A stretch of DNA of 52,479 nucleotides from Rubrivivax sp. Its GTDB lineage: Bacteria > Pseudomonadota > Gammaproteobacteria > Burkholderiales > Burkholderiaceae_C. Positions 32,953-41,468 of this stretch are shown one piece after another. The DNA lies in NCBI GenBank assembly GCA_027487585.1, contig JAIYDH010000162.1, positions 1 to 52,479 of the forward strand, written 5' to 3'. Under the pieces are notes generated by a model that had not been told where the DNA came from, searched no databases, and saw nothing but the letters and a program-made list of their open reading frames with translations. The translations under genes were made by a program, and so were the position numbers. Within the stretch, counting starts at the first letter, position 1; each line of letters opens with the position of its first letter.

Positions 32953-34386
32953 TCAAAGGTATCGACGCCAAAGCTCGTTTGAAAACTTTCCTTGTGGATC
33001 GACGGCGCCCTTGAGACGGCGCAGGTGTTCCGCTTCGGGATAGGCGCGGATGAATTGCGAGGCGGTTGCGTGCAGCTGGTAGGGCAGGTAATAGCGGCCG
33101 CCCTGCTCGAGGGCCAAGTCGATCAGCTCTCGAGTCCATCGGCCGACGCGTTCTTGCGCACTTCTCCAGGTTCGCTGTTTGTAATACAGGACGAAGGAGA
33201 ACACCTCTTGTCTCGCCCATGGCAGCGCCGACACGCGGTCCGCGGGTGAGTGTCGGATAGAGATGTTCAGCACCTCCACGTCGCGCCGGCGCAGCAGGGC
33301 GGCCATCGCCCGCGCGAAGGGGATGAAACCAAGATCGGGGATGAAGTATTCCTGCAGCACGTAGGTCGACATGGCTCGGGTGCGCGGCTCCAGCTCGGCG
33401 GCATCCAGGCTCGCCTCGTGATTGAGCCACTTGACCGCCGGCGGTCGCATCAGCATCGGGTGAACGACCTTCTCGCGCAAGCGCGTGCCACCTGGAACCT
33501 CGGTCATCACGAAGATCGCGTTCTGTTCGAGCGCGTAGGACGCGCCACGCGGAACCAGGCGGCTCTTCTCTGTCAGCGGCTTGCCGTCATCGGCGCGGTG
33601 CCAGGTCACGCTGACGGGCGCGTCGAAGTCCGGCGGCAGGAGGTCGGCGTTGTGGAGCACGGCCGTCGAATCCGCCAGCACGGACTGTCGAAAGAAGTCG
33701 GCATAGCCTTCGAGCGACACCTGTCGAACACGGCGCTCGATACGAACGTTGGGGACGACGTCGAGTTCCACCTCGGTGATGACGCCCACCGCGCCATAGC
33801 CACCGATCGCGGCTGCGAACAGTTCTGGCCTCTGTTTGGGACCGACTTCAAGCACTGAGCCGTCGGCTGTCACGAGCTGCAGCGATCGGACCGAGTGACC
33901 GATCGGCCCCAGGCCGACGTATCGGCCGTGGCAGTTGACTGAGACGGAGCCCCCTACTGTGAACTTCGAGTAGCTCTGCATGATCTTGACGGCCAGACCC
34001 AGTGGGTCCAGCACGTCCTGCAGATCGCGCCAGCGCATGCCCACCTGCACGCGCACTGTGCGGGCCTCGGGCCTGATCCAAACCAACTGGTTCAGCCTGC
34101 GCATGTCCAAGTGCAGGCCCCCCTTCACGCCGATCTGGCCGCCCATGCTGTAGCGACCACCGCCCACCGCGACCTGTCCCTGCCAGGACGCGACGGCAGA
34201 GGCCACTTCGGCGGCGCTGCCCGGCACTTCGATGCGCGAGACCGCCACTGGATACAGCCCGGTGACGTTGTGGACCTCCAGCGGTGCTGCGGCCCGGGCT
34301 GACCCAGGCACCGCAACGAGTGAGCCGGCTGTCCCAAGAGATCCCACGAGGAGCGTGCGTCGATCGAGACGATGGGGGGTTCTCAT
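32953..34386 (-). CDS. Tat-exported FAD-binding oxidoreductase (PCMH/aldonolactone oxidase type)
   Basis: 477 residues. The N-terminus RLDRRTLLVGSLGTAGSLVA then VPGSARAA is a twin-arginine (Tat) signal. The FAD-binding PCMH fold follows: VAVGGGRYSMGGQ, LHLDMRRLNQLVWI, YSKFTVGGSVSVNCHGR, GPIGHSVRSLQLVTADG. The C-terminal half (SPADRVSALPWARQEVFSFV, FSNELWRRYL at the end) resembles L-gulonolactone/D-arabinonolactone oxidases. It likely oxidises a sugar lactone or alcohol in the periplasm. The ATG at 34386 opens the signal; the longer frame upstream is non-coding. It is divergent from the NIPSNAP gene. Confidence 0.82.
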   Translation of the reverse strand: MRTPHRLDRRTLLVGSLGTAGSLVAVPGSARAAAPLEVHNVTGLYPVAVSRIEVPGSAAEVASAVASWQGQVAVGGGRYSMGGQIGVKGGLHLDMRRLNQLVWIRPEARTVRVQVGMRWRDLQDVLDPLGLAVKIMQSYSKFTVGGSVSVNCHGRYVGLGPIGHSVRSLQLVTADGSVLEVGPKQRPELFAAAIGGYGAVGVITEVELDVVPNVRIERRVRQVSLEGYADFFRQSVLADSTAVLHNADLLPPDFDAPVSVTWHRADDGKPLTEKSRLVPRGASYALEQNAIFVMTEVPGGTRLREKVVHPMLMRPPAVKWLNHEASLDAAELEPRTRAMSTYVLQEYFIPDLGFIPFARAMAALLRRRDVEVLNISIRHSPADRVSALPWARQEVFSFVLYYKQRTWRSAQERVGRWTRELIDLALEQGGRYYLPYQLHATASQFIRAYPEAEHLRRLKGAVDPQGKFSNELWRRYL

Positions 34387-34722
34387 CAGCTGAAGTATCT
34401 GGCGAGACGGTGGGCCGTGAACCTGCCGCGATCGTTGAAGTCGCCCGGGCCGAGTGCTGTTGGCGCCATCCGCTCTGCCCACGGGGAAACAGACTTTGCA
34501 TGTCCGTTGTCGGGCGGGTGCGAAAGGTTGCTGCCACGGGCCGCTGAGGACGGTACAGCTGACATAGCCAGCGCATGCTGACACTGACAGCAGCGAGCCG
34601 GCGTCAGCGAAACCCGCCCGCGTTCGCGCCAGCAGCACTGGACGATTCGGCTCTGGCCAAAGCGTTTCAGCCCTGGTCTGCTGCACATTCCTGGTCAACG
34701 CCAATCCAACGAGCGCCGAACC
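34387..34722. other. Divergent intergenic region with no recognised gene
   Basis: 336 bp between the Tat oxidoreductase and the NIPSNAP gene. Open frames here are poor in recognisable motifs. No operator dyad was picked out. Confidence 0.5.
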
Positions 34723-35061
34723 ATGACCGTGACTTGCTTCATCCGCTACCAGATCGATCCCTTCCAGCGCGACGCCTTCCAGCGATACGCCGAGGCATGG
34801 GGTCGAATCATTCCGCGCTGCGGCGGCAATCTCATCGGCTATTTCCTGCCGCATGAGGGCAGCAACGATGTGGCGTGGGGCCTGATCGGCTTTGACAGCA
34901 TCGCAGCCTATGAACGCTACCGACTGGCGCTCAAGACCGACGCCGAGGGGCGTGCCAACTTCGAGTTCGCGCAGTCCCAGCGCTTCATCCTTCGCGAAGA
35001 GCGAACCTGGCTGGAGGATGTCATCGGTACGCGAAATGTGGCGCGGCAGGTGACGCCGTGA
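34723..35061 (+). CDS. NIPSNAP-family protein
   Basis: 112 residues, a dimeric alpha+beta-barrel fold. [20 protein letters not shown] then [10 protein letters not shown] matches the NIPSNAP start; [15 protein letters not shown] and LREERTWLE its second half. Bacterial members are small enzymes or ligand-binding proteins of uncertain role. Its stop overlaps a GTG start of the next gene (GTGA, 35058-35061). Confidence 0.85.
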   Translation: MTVTCFIRYQIDPFQRDAFQRYAEAWGRIIPRCGGNLIGYFLPHEGSNDVAWGLIGFDSIAAYERYRLALKTDAEGRANFEFAQSQRFILREERTWLEDVIGTRNVARQVTP

Positions 35062-35402
35062 TTGCGGTCATCTTCGAAGTGGAGCCGAACCGTGGCGCGG
35101 CAAACCGATACCTCGAAATTGCAGGCGCTCTGAAAGCCGAACTGGAGTCCATCGCCGGCTTCATTTCGGTCGAGCGATTCGAAAGCCTTGCAAAGCCCGG
35201 GCGATTTCTGTCCTTGAGTTTCTGGCACGACGAAGCCTCTGTGCGTGCTTGGCGCTGCCATGGCATGCACCGCAGCGCTCAGCAGGAAGGCCGCAGTGAC
35301 CTGCTCGCCGGCTACGGACTCCGGGTTGCAACCGTGGTGCGCGACTATGGGCTGCATGAACGCGAAGAGGCGCCCTCAGACTCGCGAAGCGCGCTAATCT
35401 GA
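35058..35402 (+). CDS. Antibiotic biosynthesis monooxygenase (ABM) domain protein
   Basis: 114 residues. [20 protein letters not shown] and [20 protein letters not shown], followed by [11 protein letters not shown], match the ABM fold (heme-free mono-oxygenase or ligand-binding protein). It has a GTG start coupled by 4 bp to the NIPSNAP gene. Likely partners: the NIPSNAP protein and the ArsR-like regulator that follows 5 bp later. Confidence 0.82.
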   Translation: MIAVIFEVEPNRGAANRYLEIAGALKAELESIAGFISVERFESLAKPGRFLSLSFWHDEASVRAWRCHGMHRSAQQEGRSDLLAGYGLRVATVVRDYGLHEREEAPSDSRSALI

Positions 35403-35407
35403 CACCG

Positions 35408-36097
35408 GTGAATACCACCCATGAACCCCGACTGGCCCGCGTAGCAGCCATCGTGGCCGACCCGGCGCGGTCGCAGATGCTGGCCTACTTGCTGTCGGGT
35501 GAGTACGCCAGCGCCAGCGAGCTGGCGAAGGCAGCATCGGTCACGCCGGCCACGGCCAGTGGCCATCTTGGCAAGCTGATGGCCGCGCAGTTCGTGGTGT
35601 GCGAGCCCAGAGGCCGTCACAGGTACTACCGCCTGGCCGACGCCGAAGTCGCGCATGCGCTTGAGGCATTGGCCCTTGTTGCCGAGCGCGATGATCACGA
35701 CGCCGCGTGGGCACATCCGCAAAGAGCCCGTCTGCGCATTGCGCGATGCTGTTACGGCCACTTGGCCGGTCAACTCGGGGTTTTGGTCTTCGACGCCCTT
35801 CAGCGGCGGGGATGCCTGGCATCCACCTCCAGCGGCTTCGAACTCACCACCGCGGGTCGTGCATGGCTCGAAGGGTGGGGGATGAACCCCAGTCAGCCCA
35901 ACAGACGGCGTCGCTTTGCGTACCGGTGCCTCGACTGGTCAGAACGTCGCGATCACCTCGCGGGCCAGCTTGCAGACGATCTCTACCAGCACTTCACAGC
36001 AAAGGGCTGGTTGCGCCGCGCGTCCGGAAGGGCGGTGGAGGTCACGGTCCGCGGTCACCTTGAACTGTTGCCGCATCTGAAAGAAAGCTCGGCCTGA
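35408..36097 (+). CDS. ArsR-type helix-turn-helix regulator
   Basis: 229 residues, GTG start. A winged helix (ARVAAIVADPARSQMLAYLL, ASELAKAASVTPATASGHLG, RGRHRYYRLADAEVA) is of ArsR type. The C-terminal ~110 residues (LVFDALQRRGCLASTSSGFE, RRFAYRCLDWSERRDHLAGQ) form a domain found in longer ArsR-like regulators of small oxidoreductase operons. Several Cys residues are present (C114, C115 and one in RRGC), but no classical metal site was identified. It probably controls the NIPSNAP-ABM genes. Confidence 0.85.
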   Translation: MNTTHEPRLARVAAIVADPARSQMLAYLLSGEYASASELAKAASVTPATASGHLGKLMAAQFVVCEPRGRHRYYRLADAEVAHALEALALVAERDDHDAAWAHPQRARLRIARCCYGHLAGQLGVLVFDALQRRGCLASTSSGFELTTAGRAWLEGWGMNPSQPNRRRRFAYRCLDWSERRDHLAGQLADDLYQHFTAKGWLRRASGRAVEVTVRGHLELLPHLKESSA

Positions 36098-36179
36098 GAC
36101 CGCGCGCGTCGCTCTGGTCTGATGGGATACCTGTGCTGGTGATGCCACCGCACAGCCGCCCACAGATCTTCGGGCTCGT

Positions 36180-38102
36180 TCAGCCTTTGGCGTCGCTGCT
36201 GGTGTTCTGACTCTGGCTGGGCAGCGCAAAGAACACATCGGTCACTAAGGCCAGCGGCAGTGGGTCCCAGCGTCCCGGCGACCTTGGCGTGCCGGCCGTG
36301 AACACCGTGTAGGGGTCGTGCACGAACGGCGGTGTCGCGCCGCCGGCGGCCGCCATCGCGGTCTTCACCCGTGCGGCTGACTTCGTCTGCTGGGCCTTGA
36401 TGGCGGCCAGCAGCGCAAGCGGCTGGCCTCCCGCGCCCTCCAGCAGCGTCATCTGCCGGTGCAGGTTCGGCAGCGTGCCCACGGCGTGCCCTCGAGGGGC
36501 CGTGCCCAGGTCGGGGTCGCTGAGCAGCGCCCGCACGATGGCCGGCTTGAGCGGAGACTTGAACAGTGACACCGCCATGCCCTGCAACACGGCCACGGCG
36601 CCGGCGATCACCGGGGCGCAGAGGGACGTGCCGCTCACGGTCTGGCCAACCGTTTTTACCAGGCCCAGCGGGCTGGCGTCGAGGACGGTGGCGCAACAAT
36701 CGAGCCGGTTGCCGTGATTCCGAGAGTTGCTCGACACCAGGGCCGGCGGCGTAAGCGGCTGCCCCTGATAGCTGCCAGACACATACCCACTCGACACGAC
36801 GATGCCGCCCGCATCTGCGAAGGTTGAGAGCGACGCCCGATCGAGCGACGAGGCGTGGGACCTTTCCAAGTTTCCCCGATAGGCATTGAGGGGCGACGCG
36901 AGCGGGGGGGCGGCCGTGTAGGCGAGCCAGTGTCCGCTCAGGTCGGCGCCCTGGTTCGCGACCTGCTTCTTAGTGGGCCACTTGTTGTTCCGGTCCATCA
37001 CCTCCACGCCGTTCCCGGCACCCTCCACCACGGTGATGCCTTGGCGCGTCAAATCGGCGACCACCTTGAGGATGAGGCTGTCGAACTCGGCCGGTACCTC
37101 GGTGACAACGGCGCTGGCCCTCGTCTGCTTTGAGGCAGCATCCACTTCGGTGAGCGGATGCGCGAAGACCTTGCGCAGCTCGCTCAGCAGCTCGCTCATT
37201 CCAGAATAAGGCTGCTTCACATCGAGGCCTGCCAATACGGCAAGTGACAGGTTGACAACGTCGCCCGCCTTCAACTGGTTACTCAAGGTCACCAGCGCGT
37301 TGATGACGTTCGCGCTGTTCAGCACCGTGACTGGTGCGTACTTCACCGTCACGTCTGGTGCCACGCCGATGGCCACAGTGTCGTTGTCGGCGGCGCCCAG
37401 GATCCCCACGGTGTAGCACGCGTGGGTGCCGAAGCTAGCCGGTGCCACGCCCGCCGCCACGCCCGTGGGAGCTGTGACCATCACGGCGCTGATGTTTACT
37501 GGAATGCGGGAAACGTTCGCGACGGAGTCGACGACCCCAGCGGAGATCCCCGCGCCGGTGTAGCCCTTGGCCCAGACTGGCTCGATGTCGATGCCGGTGC
37601 CGGCCTTCAGGTAATCCTGATGTTTCTTGAAGATGACGGAGGACTTGTACTTCAACGGCACGCCGCACTCGACGAAGAGCGGCTCCGGATACGCCATCGT
37701 GACCGCTGCCGATTGCGAGAGTGTCTCGCTGACGTCACGGGCGCCGGACCCGCCCGTGAGTGCCAGCAGGTAGATGTGCGAGTAGGGCGTGCTGCGCACG
37801 AGCTCTGGCACCGACGCCAGCGAGTCGCCGGCGGGCCCCGCTGATGCCGCCCGCACCACACGCCCCATCCACGCCGTCTCAGGCGTGATCAACAGGCGCT
37901 GAGCCATCCCGTCGCCGAACAAGGCATCGAACGCGGCCGGTGCGCAGTCGATTTCGTCGCCCTCGGGCACCTGCACGGCCGGGTGCAGCCACACCACGAT
38001 GCGGAGGTGGCCAGACCGCAGAGATGCCGCCGTGGGCTGGTCGATGCCGCGCACCCGCGGGCGTTGCGGCGCCTGTGGTGGCTGCGGGGGAACGATGGGC
38101 AT
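36180..38102 (-). CDS. Subtilisin-like serine protease (S8) without a signal peptide
   Basis: 640 residues. The catalytic triad is complete: Asp192 (GVVDS), His227 (FGTHA) and Ser493 (VSGTSLCAP), with the oxyanion Asn364 (GAGNG). The N-terminal ~175 residues form a non-canonical region (HLRIVVWLHPAVQVPEGDEI) that may be a pro-domain or sensor. No signal peptide or membrane helix, so it appears cytosolic or exported by an unusual route. The C-terminus (~520-640) has no recognised domain. It starts 9 bp after the 941-residue gene, so the two are one transcript and probably work together, e.g. protease and substrate or regulator. Confidence 0.85.
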   Translation of the reverse strand: MPIVPPQPPQAPQRPRVRGIDQPTAASLRSGHLRIVVWLHPAVQVPEGDEIDCAPAAFDALFGDGMAQRLLITPETAWMGRVVRAASAGPAGDSLASVPELVRSTPYSHIYLLALTGGSGARDVSETLSQSAAVTMAYPEPLFVECGVPLKYKSSVIFKKHQDYLKAGTGIDIEPVWAKGYTGAGISAGVVDSVANVSRIPVNISAVMVTAPTGVAAGVAPASFGTHACYTVGILGAADNDTVAIGVAPDVTVKYAPVTVLNSANVINALVTLSNQLKAGDVVNLSLAVLAGLDVKQPYSGMSELLSELRKVFAHPLTEVDAASKQTRASAVVTEVPAEFDSLILKVVADLTRQGITVVEGAGNGVEVMDRNNKWPTKKQVANQGADLSGHWLAYTAAPPLASPLNAYRGNLERSHASSLDRASLSTFADAGGIVVSSGYVSGSYQGQPLTPPALVSSNSRNHGNRLDCCATVLDASPLGLVKTVGQTVSGTSLCAPVIAGAVAVLQGMAVSLFKSPLKPAIVRALLSDPDLGTAPRGHAVGTLPNLHRQMTLLEGAGGQPLALLAAIKAQQTKSAARVKTAMAAAGGATPPFVHDPYTVFTAGTPRSPGRWDPLPLALVTDVFFALPSQSQNTSSDAKG

Positions 38103-38111
38103 GCGACCGGC

Positions 38112-40937
38112 CTACTTCTGACGTCCCGTCTTCGGGTCGTAGACCACTTCGACCGGCACCACCTGGTCGGTGGGCAGGATCTCGGTCCACTGGTCGAACA
38201 CCTCGAACGCGTCGGCGCCGGTGCGCAGCTTGAAGCCGCCCTGCAGCGGGTAGAAGCCGTGCTCGAACACCTTGTCGACCGGGGTCGCCGCCACCCTGTT
38301 GTCGTCGTCGATGCCCGCGGGCGGGAACTCCTGCACCTCGGTCGACCCCTTGTGCTTGGCGGTCACCTTGTCACACAGGTGATGAATGGCTTCCAGCACG
38401 GTGGGCGCGGCGCCGGTGCGCGGAATCTCGGCAAGCTCGCCCACCGGTGCCACGTAGGCGGCATCGAGGCCGTCGGCGCCCTCGACATGCGTGGAGCGCA
38501 GCCAGTTGATGGCGGCACGCTCTTGCCCGGGCCGAATCGGGATCACGGCCTTGACCCACGGCGCGTTCAGGAAGGCGTTGCGCATGTTGTCGCCGTCGAG
38601 CTGAAGCATCCAGCCCAGCGATGCGCCCAGCCGGGCCGGCGCGCTTTCGTTGGTGATGTAGTAGTTGTCGGCTCGGTTCTCGCCCACGCCGCCCCACGAC
38701 ACCACCTGCGTGGCCGGCAGCGAGGTGTCTTCTTGCTGCGCCTGCTTGGCCAGCTGGCTCACGGTGCTGCCGGAGATCTTGTTGACCATTAGCTTCGCCT
38801 TGAGCGATCGGTGCACAGCTCCGGCACCGCTGCCTGAGCTGGCACCGCCCGCACCCGTCTGGATGATTGGCGGCTTCGGCACCTTGCCGAGGGCCTGGCG
38901 ACTCTGGTGCAGGCGCGGCCGCCACCACTCGGGAGCGACGAAGTAGAGCATCTTGTCGATGTCGAAGATCGTGTTCAGCAGCTCCGACACGACGTGCCGG
39001 GTGCGATCGTCGGGCATGGGCACGCCCTTGGTGAGCATGTCCTGAACCAGCGCGCGGTAGACGACGATGCGCTCTTCCTCCCGCAGCTCTTCGAAGGGGC
39101 GCTGCTCAACGCGGCTGGCCTGGTTGATGCGTTCGCGGGCGGCGTCAATGAACGCCTTCTCATAAGCGCTCTTGGTTTCGGCGTTGAACTTGCTCACCGC
39201 TGCGAGGTTCTTCGCGTCGGCCTCGTCCACGAGCTTCTTCGAGGGACCCCAGTTCACCTTGGCCGTGACCCGCACGTTCGGGTTGTTGCGGAAGTTGATG
39301 TGTCGCACCTTGATGTCGAACCCCACCTCGCCAGGCATCGACGTGTCGACCGCGCCCAGCTCGAGCCGCACATCCTGGCCGCCGTAATCGAACTCCACGT
39401 CCCTGAACTCGTAGCTGGCGATGTCGCACGCCGAACGGAACCCCGAGAACTCCCACTTCACGCGCTCCGGGTCGCCCTCGTTGGTGTCGGTATTGACCTC
39501 GACGCCGTCGCGATACGCCTCGTCCATGTCTTCATCGGGTTCGGTGTCTTTCGTGGCCGGGACGAATGGGATGTCGATGGTTACCTGCGTGGAGTGCAAC
39601 CCTGGCCGCGGCACCGATTCCGGCGGCACGATGGCACCCAGCTCCGGGTCCTTGGCGATGTGTACCAGCTTGGCGATGCCGAGGTTCTTGCCGGGATCGT
39701 CCACGAATGCCTGCCAGCACAGGTAGGTGCCGATGTCTTGCACCTGCACGCCCACCTGCCGCATCTTGCGCCGCAGCTCGTAGTTGATGAGCTTGTCGGT
39801 GTCGTTCTTGAGCACGTAGCGCTTGCTCGACGTGTCGGTGGTCTCGGTGACCGTGCGGAACGTGGACTTCACGCTGCGGCGGATCTCGGTCGAGATCTTC
39901 TCGGTCTGCTGCCGCATGTGCCGGTGGCTGGTCTCGCGCGCCTTCGACTGCGTGCTGTCCAGGTTCAGGCTGGTCGACGCGGTGGCGCTGCCGGTGATCC
40001 ATCCCTGGTTGACCGTGGCGTTCATGCCGAACTTGGTGTCAGAGCGGTTTTCTTCCTTCACCGCCTCCGACAGCTCGTCCTCCTCGGTGCGGCTCTTCTC
40101 GGTCTTCAGCGTGGTCTCCAGGGACTGCTCGAGGGTCTTCTCTACCAGCGACCGGCGCGTCGAGACCTCGATGAGCTCCACCATGGCCCCGGGACTGAGC
40201 CACACGTGCCCCACCGGTGTGCCCAAGAAGGTATCGAACTCGAAGAAGTACTGCCGGAAGAGATGCACGATGCCGATAGGCGAAAGCACCGCGCGGTCGA
40301 TCTCCTTGGTGGGGTCGATCACATCGAGTGGGTTGCGGGAGGTGGCGAACGCCTGCAGCTTCTGCAGGTCGGAATCGTCCTTGAAGAACAGGTCGCGCAG
40401 CGCATCGAACTGCTTCGTCTGCTTCAGGTGCACCAGCAGGCCGGCCATGGCCGACTCCAAGCCCAGCTGCTGCGCGGCGGCGGTGATGCGCTCGGAGTGA
40501 TGGCGCTCCGCCTCCTGTTCCTGAGCCCAGGCTTGCACTCGCGGCGCCACCTCTGACTTCAGCATGTCGGCCAGGCGGCGCTCGTCGATCACGTCCCACG
40601 CCGCGTCGTCCAATCGATCTCCGGGCGGCAGGAGCGAAGCCACCAAGTCGCCGAGCAGCGTGGATGTCGACCGCGGTCGCGTGGCCGTGAACCCTGCCGG
40701 CGCCACGCTGGAGACTTCGAGCAAACGGCCTTCGCGTACCAGGTCCAAGTCCATGAGCGGCGTCAGGCGCTGCAGCAGCCCTCGGCGCGCCTTGGCCAGA
40801 TCCTCTGCGAAGCCGCGGTTCATGCGTTCCGCCTGCCGTTTCGAGGTCCAGCCTATGAGCGGCTGATAGATGCCGAAGATCTCTGAGGCGTAGGGCAGGA
40901 CGCCCGTGTATGGCTTGAAGTCTGCGATGCGCTTCAT
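38112..40937 (-). CDS. Large unrecognised protein paired with the subtilase
   Basis: 941 residues, no signal peptide and no transmembrane helix seen. N-terminal ~220 residues are helical (FGIYQPLIGWTSKRQAERMN). Residues ~265-370 are rich in Ser, Thr, Glu and Arg with repeating amphipathic segments (VEKTLEQSLETTLKTEKSR, GSATASTSLNLDSTQSKARE, TEKISTEIRRSVKSTFRTVT), then RYVLKNDTDKLINYELRRKM and VGVQVQDIGTYLCWQAFVDD. A middle beta-rich region (~500-590) follows, then helices, and a Gly/Ala/Ser linker near 735. I recall similar long hypothetical proteins but no assigned function. Adjacent to the subtilase with a 9-bp gap. It could be a structural or pore-type effector cut by the protease, but that is only inference. 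Confidence 0.75.
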   Translation of the reverse strand: MKRIADFKPYTGVLPYASEIFGIYQPLIGWTSKRQAERMNRGFAEDLAKARRGLLQRLTPLMDLDLVREGRLLEVSSVAPAGFTATRPRSTSTLLGDLVASLLPPGDRLDDAAWDVIDERRLADMLKSEVAPRVQAWAQEQEAERHHSERITAAAQQLGLESAMAGLLVHLKQTKQFDALRDLFFKDDSDLQKLQAFATSRNPLDVIDPTKEIDRAVLSPIGIVHLFRQYFFEFDTFLGTPVGHVWLSPGAMVELIEVSTRRSLVEKTLEQSLETTLKTEKSRTEEDELSEAVKEENRSDTKFGMNATVNQGWITGSATASTSLNLDSTQSKARETSHRHMRQQTEKISTEIRRSVKSTFRTVTETTDTSSKRYVLKNDTDKLINYELRRKMRQVGVQVQDIGTYLCWQAFVDDPGKNLGIAKLVHIAKDPELGAIVPPESVPRPGLHSTQVTIDIPFVPATKDTEPDEDMDEAYRDGVEVNTDTNEGDPERVKWEFSGFRSACDIASYEFRDVEFDYGGQDVRLELGAVDTSMPGEVGFDIKVRHINFRNNPNVRVTAKVNWGPSKKLVDEADAKNLAAVSKFNAETKSAYEKAFIDAARERINQASRVEQRPFEELREEERIVVYRALVQDMLTKGVPMPDDRTRHVVSELLNTIFDIDKMLYFVAPEWWRPRLHQSRQALGKVPKPPIIQTGAGGASSGSGAGAVHRSLKAKLMVNKISGSTVSQLAKQAQQEDTSLPATQVVSWGGVGENRADNYYITNESAPARLGASLGWMLQLDGDNMRNAFLNAPWVKAVIPIRPGQERAAINWLRSTHVEGADGLDAAYVAPVGELAEIPRTGAAPTVLEAIHHLCDKVTAKHKGSTEVQEFPPAGIDDDNRVAATPVDKVFEHGFYPLQGGFKLRTGADAFEVFDQWTEILPTDQVVPVEVVYDPKTGRQK

Positions 40938-41468
40938 GGCGGTGATCCTGGCGGGTTGAAGGGTTCGACCTCAATCAGAATAGGGGCTTCAAGGGCGCGC
41001 GGCAACGCAGGTGACGGCCTAGGCGGCCTGCAAACTAGGTGGTCTTCCTTAAGGGGGTGTAGAGGGCGCCTCAGAAGCACGGTTTTCGTGCACAACAGCG
41101 ATCTCCATGTCGCGAAGGCTCTTGCTCGTGCGTCGTGCTGACCGTGCGGCGAACTGCACGTGGTGAAGCACCATGCACAGGTGTCTGCAGCACCACGTCA
41201 TGGTCGGCAAGAGCCGACATCCGCGAATGCGGTGTCCCGCCGTGAGCGACCGGCCCCAACTGGCGCGGCGGACTCGAATCAACCCACAAGAGACAAACAC
41301 TGCTCCATTTGGATCGGTCCGGACCGGTCATGGGCGTGTCGATTCGGCGCACAGCTGACGCCAGCCCGCGCCGATGCCAGACAAGCCACAACGCACCAAT
41401 CGCCAGACTGATTGCGCCTTGACCGAGGAACCACCGGATACCCCTTGCGCCCTTGTTAGAGTCAGACC
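40938..41468. other. Intergenic region with no recognised gene
   Basis: 531 bp between divergent genes, the 941-aa gene and the patatin-like gene. Several short open frames exist on both strands, but none has recognisable motifs or a ribosome site. It should hold the promoters of both flanking units; no clear operator was identified. Confidence 0.5.

Noticed and set aside
38907..40556. 549-codon plus-strand frame opposite the 941-aa gene
   Set aside because: Composition (Val/His/Arg/Leu-biased, no motifs) matches a mirror frame; the minus-strand protein has coherent secondary structure and a 9-bp junction with the subtilase gene.
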